From: Ignelater luminosus
Taxonomy: Eukaryota; Arthropoda; Insecta; Coleoptera; Elateridae
NCBI GenBank assembly: GCA_011009095.1
Contig: VTPC01000605.1
Span: forward strand, 145,081-209,080
DNA length: 64,000 nucleotides
Reading direction: 5' to 3'
Numbering within the stretch: the stretch's first letter is position 1; each line of letters starts with the position of its first letter. Under the pieces are notes generated by a model. That model saw nothing but the letters and a program-made list of their open reading frames with translations. It ran no database searches and had not been told where the DNA came from. The translations under genes and the position numbers were made by a program. Below are positions 61,625-64,000 of this stretch, piece after piece.

Positions 61625-63713
61625 CAAAACGTGTTTAAGTTTCAGTTTGAAAATCGTTGACGTTTTCGCTCTTCGACAGTTAATATCATGTTTACGTTTT
61701 CAAATGAAAAGTATTACGATATGATAATAATTTATAGAGAATGTAAGCAAAATACAAGAACCGTGTTTTGTTAAAATTCTTGATAAATTAATCTTTGCAA
61801 CTATGAATAATTAATAATTTTTCAATTTATTCGAGAACGTTGTCGTATATTTAGTTATTATCTGTATTTCATCTATAGAATATAATCTTTTGTTATTGAT
61901 TTGATATAAGATTTATCAATTTATCTTCAATCATTCGAATTTTCTAAACATTTATGTAGGTACCTAGGTACGTGTTAAATTTATAAAAATCATTTTCCCA
62001 AAAAGTAAACCAGATAGGTTGGTAGCACTTATAAGAAAAGTTATCACAAATATGTTGCAAATTCCAAAAATCGAATAAAAAGTAGGGTATCCCATTAAAA
62101 AAAATTAAGTTAGGTAGCGCCACCTGGTGGTGACGCATTTAATTTAAAAACTTTTTATCACAAAAAATGTGCCCTATCTTACATTTGTAACAAAGCTTTC
62201 AGAGTTTTAAAATTTGCATTCGTTCCCGAGATATTACGCTGTCCCATTCCTCGCTGAACACCCTGTATGCAATATTCTTCGCACCACTGTATTTAAAACA
62301 ATTTAAAGAAAAGATTAAAAAATAAAGTTGTCCAAGATCAACTTTTGACATTGAGATCGAGTTGTAAAATGCCAAATAATTAAGGGAGCAAATAATTGGA
62401 CATTAAAAATTTACTATTGTTATTTGTATGGTACGTTATTTCATTCTACACTCCGTAGTGTCGTCTGGGAGAAAAAGGCAGGAAAACTGCAAAATTAGTG
62501 CATTTTGATGTCTAAATACAAATTTTGCAACTCTCAGTTGTTGTCACTGGCGGTGCTAACGCCAATACAAGATGTCGAAATTTAATTCTTTCTAAATATC
62601 TCGATTTTGGTCATTTAGTGTTTTTCAGGGACAAAAAATCTTTATATTAATTAAAACTAGATTTTTTACAAATTAGGTCTTAAATTCGTTTTATGTGAAT
62701 CTTGGACTTGGTTTTTTGTTGCTCTCATGGTATTTCGCTTTTACATAATTCAGAATTTAGCTGAACAGTTTCATTATACAGAGTAATCTAGAAATATAAA
62801 TCGTTATTTTTCTCTATTTTTTTTATATAAATCGCCCTGTATCTGTTGTTTAAATGTAAGAGAGCATACTCAGAAACAGTTTTGTGTAGTATCGTACCAT
62901 TTGTCTTGAACCAGTAGTTTTCTGTAATACAGGATAGATGTTCAAACACGAATCTTCTTCTATAATTCTGACCATTCTGTTTTTTGCAAACGCGATCTGT
63001 TGAAAAGATATCTAATACCACGAATTACACTGCTGTGCGTTGCCGTTGTACGCTTAATCATGTTTTGAGTACCTATAATATCTGACGATTTTGTTATCGA
63101 GTCGGATTCGTCTTTGACCTGCTCCCAAAAGTGGCTACAGGTCACCTAGAAATAGTCCTAAGGTGTTTTTGTGTTCAAATCTTACTTGGAGCAATGTCGT
63201 GCAATTTTTGGTACTTATTGCTCATCCTGACAGATATGCGCAAAATATTGTTACAAATGTAATTCTAGAAATTGTCACACATAAGTTACTGATCAAGTTG
63301 CATATTTGGTATTTGTACCATAATATCACGCTACTCTACCATGTACCTGTGGATGCTGATATGGTATACGCATATTATACCATAATTAATAAATGTACCA
63401 TTTTTGTTCCGGAATAATTTATTAATGATGAAAATAATGTTAAATCTTATTTATTTACAGAAATCTTTTCATTTTAAACTTAAGATTAAGAGTAAATATA
63501 GTAGTTAGCGCCACCTGTATAGTGGTTTTGATGATGAATGCTGCTAACCATCCAGAAAGGTTGTGATGCAAATGTGACCTCTTGCTACTTGTTGCTGGAC
63601 ACAAGCGTTGTTTATTATAAGTATAACTATTATTAGGTCTTTTCGTTTGCTTGCTCTAATAACATTATAGCAATTTGAGCAACATGTTAGGCGTTCGTTT
63701 GCGTCAGATCAAC
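61625..63713. other. Spacer with repeat scraps
   Basis: No gene is supported. 62105-62275 resembles a dispersed insect repeat: it begins near GCGCCACCTGGTGG and ends ACACCCTGTATGC. A similar GCGCCACCTGTA phrase is at 63509. The open frames at 62788-63021, 62960-63145 and 63163-63417 are unrecognised. Confidence 0.45.
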
Positions 63714-64000
63714 CAGTGGCGTACCTAGGGTGGGGCGGAGGGGGCGGTTTGCCCCGGGCCTCACATTGTAGAGGACCTCCAAATGAGTCATAGATAATTA
63801 TACAAATTAGTAAATCTGAACTTAAATTTACTGTAGAAAGTGTGTAGAACAATAACATAAAACACCTGGGAATGCAAAGCATAACCACAACGGACTCCGT
63901 TTTGTTACTTTTTTCAAGTTTTGGCGGCCATTGTTAAAATGGTCAACATGTTCCCGTGGTGATATCAAAGAACTAAAAGTATACACTTTTGTTATTTTTT
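63714..64000 (+). mobile_element. Left end of a CAGTGGCG-type element, cut by the window
   Basis: Starts CAGTGGCGTACCTAGGG, then a GC-rich fold-back-like 'GGGGGCGG...CCCCGGGCCTCA', matching the style of the end at 1249. From 63889 it contains, in the minus orientation, the start of the dispersed repeat also seen at 20405 and 45967. The repeat family may therefore be a piece of this element. The right end lies outside the window. Confidence 0.5.
63889..64000 (-). repeat. Dispersed repeat family, copy C (partial)
   Basis: Reverse-complement copy of the ends and interior of copies A and B ('AACGGACTCCG', then 'AACATGTTCCCG' and 'GATATCA' blocks). It is truncated by the window edge. Confidence 0.65.

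Noticed and set aside
61377-61638. Two mirrored open frames on opposite strands
   Set aside because: Their similarity to each other is an automatic result of the palindrome; neither is likely to be translated.

Overview
The window looks like an insect nuclear genome: AT-rich, intron-containing genes with mostly short introns (about 55-140 bp), short (TTAGG)n tracts, and many DNA-transposon remains with clear target-site duplications. I cannot fix the order from sequence alone. Four conserved genes were reconstructed exon by exon, each giving one continuous reading frame. They are NOP56 (2310-4189, minus), wolframin/WFS1 (9706-12494, minus), RUVBL1/pontin (50981-52626, plus) and the ER chaperone Gp93/GRP94/HSP90B1 (55104-58441, plus, ending in HDEL).

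Layout. 1-2.3 kb: non-genic, with a degenerate minisatellite and a transposon end. 2.3-4.2 kb: NOP56. 4.28-8.17 kb: a 3.9-kb Mutator-like (MULE) transposon with about 45-bp terminal inverted repeats and a perfect 10-bp target-site duplication, landed about 85 bp upstream of the NOP56 start codon. 9.7-12.5 kb: wolframin. 13.2-16 kb: a hAT-type MITE and a decayed transposon gene. 17.8-18.8 kb and 43.4-44.2 kb: two single-exon paralogues of an unfamiliar protein family built from 23-residue tandem repeats. 19-43 kb: gene-poor, repeat-rich DNA with a Tc1-like fossil, a fold-back MITE, an apparently intact mariner (30.3-31.6 kb), a Harbinger-like non-autonomous element, inverted helix-turn-helix remnants, and a 1.28-kb hAT-type element. 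45-50 kb: a tRNA-like SINE candidate, an internally duplicated repeat and spacer. 51-58.4 kb: RUVBL1 and Gp93. 58.4-64 kb: spacer with a hAT MITE, a 204-bp near-perfect palindrome and the edge of another transposon.

Two observations stand out. First, a three-exon, 135-residue gene (55332-55853, minus) is nested entirely inside intron 2 of Gp93 on the opposite strand; its stop codon lies 7 bp from the host exon. Second, the two 23-residue-repeat genes share a related N-terminal module that is weakly F-box-like. The conserved genes are housekeeping functions: box C/D snoRNP assembly, ER homeostasis, AAA+ chromatin/R2TP work and ER folding. NOP56 keeps a CACGTG E-box on the gene side of the transposon. 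Gp93 has CCAAT/ACGTG elements resembling ER-stress response sites just upstream.
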